The translations under genes were made by a program, and so were the position numbers. This document shows, piece by piece, positions 51,901 through 57,900 of a DNA stretch of 64,000 nucleotides; the first letter of the stretch is position 1, and the number at the start of each line of letters is the position of its first letter. This DNA is from Buxus sempervirens (Eukaryota; Streptophyta; Magnoliopsida; Buxales; Buxaceae), in assembly GCA_947561395.2 (NCBI GenBank), contig OX387184.1, forward strand, positions 10,706,205 through 10,770,204. Reading direction: 5' to 3'. The notes under the pieces were generated by a model. The model worked only from the letters and a program-made list of their open reading frames with translations. It had not been told where the DNA came from and ran no database searches.

Positions 51901-54900
51901 TGTTTGTTTGACTGATGATTCAAAATCATACATCAATTGCTTCTGTGAGTTTCCATTTCACAAGCAGGACTGGACACAACCAGCCCTGCTTGTGAAGGGT
52001 GGAGCTGGAAACTTGTGCCAATAAATTCTAGATATACAGTGGAGGGTAGGAAATGCAAAAAAGACCTGAAATGCGATTATTCTCTTATATGAACCCAAAT
52101 TCAATTACTAATTTACTTTACAATTGGAGAAAAGCAGATATCCTTAACCAGTGGTAGTCTTAGAAACCACGGTTTTAAATTTCATATTTCGGGGCATGCC
52201 GAGAATCCAGGGAAGAAGAATTCCCCACAATTTCCTTATTTTGGGGAAATCTGAGGAAATTTCGCCGGCTTTTCCCTTCCAATTTCATGCCGCTACCACC
52301 TGCAACGACAAAATTGTAAACCATGATGTAAACCGTAGATTGTTTTATCTTATCCTAGAAATTTTAGTACTTACATATACATATCCTTAACCAATTTGGT
52401 GGGTCATTTGGCTAGCCTTTCACTATTGGAACTGGAAGGATGCCAAGGATGCACTCCCACCACCTTTGGAAGTATGTGAATGATTCAAAAGTCAACGGAT
52501 TTTTGCAAAATTCTTCCTGCAGCTATTAATGAAATGCTCATATTCCTAAATAACAGGATTTTTTTTATATCTTTTGTTGAATTCACATCTAGTGCCTCCA
52601 CTTTTCCTAGAAGCTCAGTTCAACATGCATTGTTTTCCAAGGAAACAGAGAAAAGTATTAATATAATAACCTGCATTATAAATAACAGGATTTTTTTTAT
52701 ATCTTTGGTGGGTCATTTGGCTAGCCTTTCATTGTAGATTGAAATGAATGAAGCTTATCAAGTATAAGGAGATGTAATGACAAACATAAATGTCTATCAA
52801 ATGAAATATTTTAACTTGGTAATAGGCCTTAGTTCTTAACTTTGATTTCCATGTAAGCAAGCGTGTGACAGAAAATTAAGAAATTCTTATAAACCCATAC
52901 TCTAATCTGGATGAAAATACTCTTGGTTCTTTTTCTGTGGTTGGAGGGAAGTGTTCTATTTACTCCTTTGGAGGAAGTCAATTAAAAATAAGTTCCTTGA
53001 AGGGTGTTTTGATGCTGTATTTTATTTATTATTTATTTTAACAACTGATGAATGGTGTGTTTCCTAATAATGTCTTCTGTAGGGCGGATGCGATGCCTTG
53101 CTGCATTAGCACGTTGGGAGGAGCTTAACAATCTTTGCAAGGAATTTTGGAACCCAGGCGAGCCAGCTGCTCGGCTGGAAATGGCACCAATGGTTTATTT
53201 TTACCTTTTACTATGTTGTTGATTTCTTAATTACAGCTTCAATTTATTCGTGTGGTATGGTGGTCTCAGGCTGCTTGTGCTGCTTGGAACATGGGAGAGT
53301 GGGATCAGATGGCAGAATACGTATCTCGTCTGGATGATGGTGACGAAACCAAACTTCGGATTTTAGGAAACACTGCTGCTAGTGGTGATGGAAGTAGCAA
53401 TGGGTCTTTCTTTAGGGCTGTTTTATTAGTTCGTCGAGGAAAGGTAAGTTCTTTAATCTTTTTTGTATCTACCTTCTATTTTTTCTTCTTCATATGTCTC
53501 TTTCATTACTCTCCAGTATGATGAAGCACGAGAGTTTGTAGAGAGAGCGAGGAAGTGTCTAGCAACAGATCTTGCAGCATTGGTCAGCTTCTTGAGCCTT
53601 CTCATACTTTCATGTTCTTTGTATTTGTTAATGGCGGGGATTTTATATCATTCTTCAGCTCTTTAAAATGTTTTTTTCTTTTTGCTGAAACTTTGTTGCA
53701 TAGTTGAGGACCTGAGGCTTTTGTTTGGCATTCTTACAATACCATTACAGTTGAACAAATTGCAGTTATTTTTATCTTTCTGTTCACATGCATGTTCTCC
53801 TTGAATGAACTTGAAACTATTTCTTTTCTGTTCCCTAGCTTTGACACAAACCTTTTGGATGTGTGAAAAAGTGAAAAAAATACATGAAGGAGAAAATATG
53901 GAGGGAAAGTGATGTTGTATTTGATATCTGTGCAAGTGTAACAGTATATTACTGAGTGAAATATCAAATTTTATATTTTTTTTGGTAAGTAATTTTGTAT
54001 CTATGCTACTCTTACTCCTCATGTTGAATCCTTTTTTTTTTTTTTTTGATGGCATAGAACCTACCCTAGGCAGGGCCCTTTGGACCCACCCCAGAAGAGT
54101 AGACCCCAGATACATGAGCCCACCTGCAAGGCCTGTGTATTAAGTTAGAGAGCACCAGGAAGAGGTTTGAACCTTTGATGTCCAAGTTTACCAGTCCTCC
54201 CAGGTTCTCCCCTTTACCAGCTGGGCTACCTCAGTGTGTATAAATATTCTTTGTATTAATCGTGTCCAGCTTGTATAAATATCTTTGGAGATCAATTCAT
54301 CTAAGTACACTATTGGATTTATTGATGCACAATAGTTTAGAAAGGTAACTAGGAAAATTTGTGTTTTGGTTGAGCAAAAGCTTACGTAGGGTCCAGGTTA
54401 GAACACTATATTTATGAAAACTTTATTGACATAGATATTTTCCAAATTTGGTGTTCTTGTCAGTCTCAAGTGGTGGTTTTGAACTGGATTTTCCAAATGG
54501 CTATTCAGATTGGATGCAGAGCTGGGACTGTAGGAAGGATGAAAGGCCATATGAAGTTTGTAAGGTAGGGAAAATGTACTAGCAAAGCAAGAAATAATAT
54601 CAAGAAAGGTGAAAGCAAAAGGCGAGGGAACATCTGATCATCGTTTTATATGACAAGCCATGATGAGTCATGAAACAGGTCATCTTTGTAGAGAAAGCAG
54701 TACATTTTCAGCTTCTTTCTCTAAAAGGAAGTGTTACTGGGGTCAATATATTATATACTTGTTTCACCTCTACTTCCCTTTTTTATGAACTACTCAAAAC
54801 TCTTTCAGAACTTGAACAAATACTGCCAGATGTAATTGAAATATTCATATAACGAGAAACTTTTAACTACCAAAACGTGTGATTGCCCAACATATGGAGA

Positions 54901-57900
54901 CAAATTTTGAGAGCTCCGTTACTAGAAAAGAGAAGATCTGACAAAATAAATATGATACAACAACTTTAAGAATCTAACTTCCCAAAAATAACACTAAATT
55001 AGAAACTATTATTCTATTTTTTGGGATGCAGCTCTATTGTTAAGGGCAAGTACTGTGTTCTGCAGTAAAGTCGTACATAAATTGCTTGTTAAACCCAGTA
55101 TAAATGTCACTTCGTTGCTGTTAATGAGTAATCAGGTTCGGTGTTTTGTTAGATATTTGAAGTTTTGAACGCCTATTTTGCTGTGTTGGGCTGGTGACAT
55201 GTTTTTAGATATACATGGAATAAGAACAATAATAACAATGCCCATCTCTGGGTTTTCAGTTAGCCAGTCAACTAGTTGAGACTGAGAATATTAGTCATTT
55301 TCATCTATTCTGACCTGCTGTTAAATTTGGTAGTCAACTAATTGAGATTGGCAATATGAATCATTTTCATATGTTCTGACCTGCTGAGATCATATTTTCA
55401 GTTAGATTATGGGCTTCAAATCTTTGCTAACATGCTTCACCTGGGTCCTTTTCGGTTTTGCTTGACCCTTTTGGATCCCTAGATTTTCACCATCTTGCAA
55501 CGTCTCCACAGGTGTCAGTGGACGCTATAGCCTGTGGATCTGCTTTTGAATTATCCAACTTTTAATGCATGCCTATTATAAGTTGGACTTTAAGTCACAT
55601 TTCAAAATATTCTTTCTTTAGTCTTGAAGACATTTGACCTTCTTTGACCTGCTTCTCATCCTTCTTATTGCCTGATTCAAAGGGTTCTATACAGCCTTTT
55701 ATCTTGCCCATTAAGGCTCTAGACTGAGCTTTTGTTATCCTTTTGTGGTTATACTCCCATCTTATCATGTATATCATAAACATCATTGTAATTTCCTCAG
55801 GTTATCTACATGGACACATGACATGCGTATGGGAAGGGTTTTTGTGCCAGATTTGGTTTAGTTTCATAGTAGAAGAATATATCTTTAGGAGAAACCCATG
55901 TCCAATTTAAAAGGTTCTTAAAACTGATTCAAAATGTTACATGACTGAAAAAAAACCTTATAATATCAATCATATTGTCCTATCTTTTCCTTAAATTTTG
56001 TGGGTTGAAATCTGAAGAAATCCAATTCAACTTAAAAGGTTCTTAAATCTGAAACAAAATATTACAAATTTCAAAGGACCTTATAATATTAATTATGTTG
56101 GCATATCTATTCCTTAAATTTTGTGGATTGAAAACCTGGCATTCATTCTCCATTATTAGGTGGGGAAAAAATGTACTAAAGTCATTCATAGCTCGGTTAC
56201 TTCATGTGACAGCTCACTTAACAAGCTTGGGCAACATAAATTTCTCTCATTATGCAATAAATATTTTTTTAGTTGAATTTTTTACTTTAGCAACTGTTGT
56301 CATTTGTATATCTGTTTCATGTGTAGGTTCTTGAGAGCTATGAGCGTGCTTACACCAATATGGTCCGTATTCAGCAACTGTCAGAACTAGAAGAGGTTTG
56401 TGCTACATGTTTCTTTTTTTAATTATTTTTTAATCATTTAAATGTATCTCTTATATATTATCATGCCCCCCAGTGAATTGTAAGTACAGATACGCACTTG
56501 GTTTTCAGGTGATTGACTACTGCACTCTTCCAGTTGGCAACCCTGTTGCTGAAGGACGTCGAGCCCTTATTCGCAATATGTGGACCGAACGTATACAGGG
56601 AGCAAAGCGGAATGTTGAGGTGACTATGCTTTTAAGCTTTTGGTATATGTGTTTAGTAGAGACCCGCTCATTAAAAAAAATGACCAGATCAACTAAATTC
56701 AAAAAATATCCGTGATTGGAATACACTTTAGTAATATGGTCTATATGGTGTTTTAGAAGTCACATCTGGTAAGTTTACGCTTAATTAATGGAGCTTCAGG
56801 GGGTTATTAGAAGCTATATAAAGACACGTGAATAACTGAAAATAAAGAAAAGTCATCTACCCACGACAAGAAACAAAACTTTTGGAACAAGATGGATACT
56901 GTCAGTGGTCAATAGAAATTAATGTGTCAAGGAATAACATTGCATAATATATAGTAATTTAGCTTAGTCACTTTCATCTGTTGACTTATGATTTGGAACA
57001 CTGATCTTTTGTTTATTTAATAATTTAGCTGTTGATTTATGATTTGGATTAGTCATGATGTGTAATTTGAAATCATCAAAATTATAAATTTTGTAAGATT
57101 TATTGATTTAGCCAATGACTATAATGATACTTTGGATTCAAGAAATATGCTGTAAATCAACATGGTTTTTTAGCACATTACAAACCTATCATAGAAGTTA
57201 AATCTTAAATGGCGAAATTTCAACATAAGACCAAGTTTTTAAACCAAAATGGTGAAATTTCAAGCCAGATTGCCCTTTTAAGGGCAACCTCACTTACTTT
57301 GACATGGAGAAATGTTTGCTAATTATGTTATGCCACAATGTGAGGGAACACAATATTTTGGTGGCATGCTGTGACATGCAACTGAAATTGCATTCCTTGA
57401 CGGATGTGGCTATTCTATATTTTTCCTGCAGCAACTGCACATTCTGTGTCTCCTGCTGTTTAACTTTATGCTTAACTCAGGCTTCTTTATTATGCATAGT
57501 GATTTATTAGCCTGCTGAAATCTTTCTCGTGCTTAAATGTACAGGTTTGGCATGCACTTCTGGCAGTGAGAGCGCTCGTTCTCCCTCCTACAGAAGACAT
57601 AGAAACTTGGCTCAAGTTTGCTTCTCTTTGTCGGAAAAGTGGCCGGATAACTCAAGCTCGATCTACATTAGTCAAACTCTTACAGGTTTGTGGTGATTGT
57701 CTACTGCCTCTTGCAAACATTTATTTTTGTTTAGCTCTTAGTTTCTGATAAAACTAATTCATTTTGTATGTATTTGTATCCAGTATGACCCGGAAACATC
57801 TTCTGAAAATTTAGTCTACCATGGGCCTCCTCAAGTGATATTGTCGTACTTGAAATACCAGTGGTCTCGTGGAGAAGATCATAAAAGAAAGGAAGCATTT

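Larger units (their letters stand above)
54237..56326. other. Rest of TOR intron 30
   Basis: AT-rich; two tandem duplications (listed) and no gene. Confidence 0.55.
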
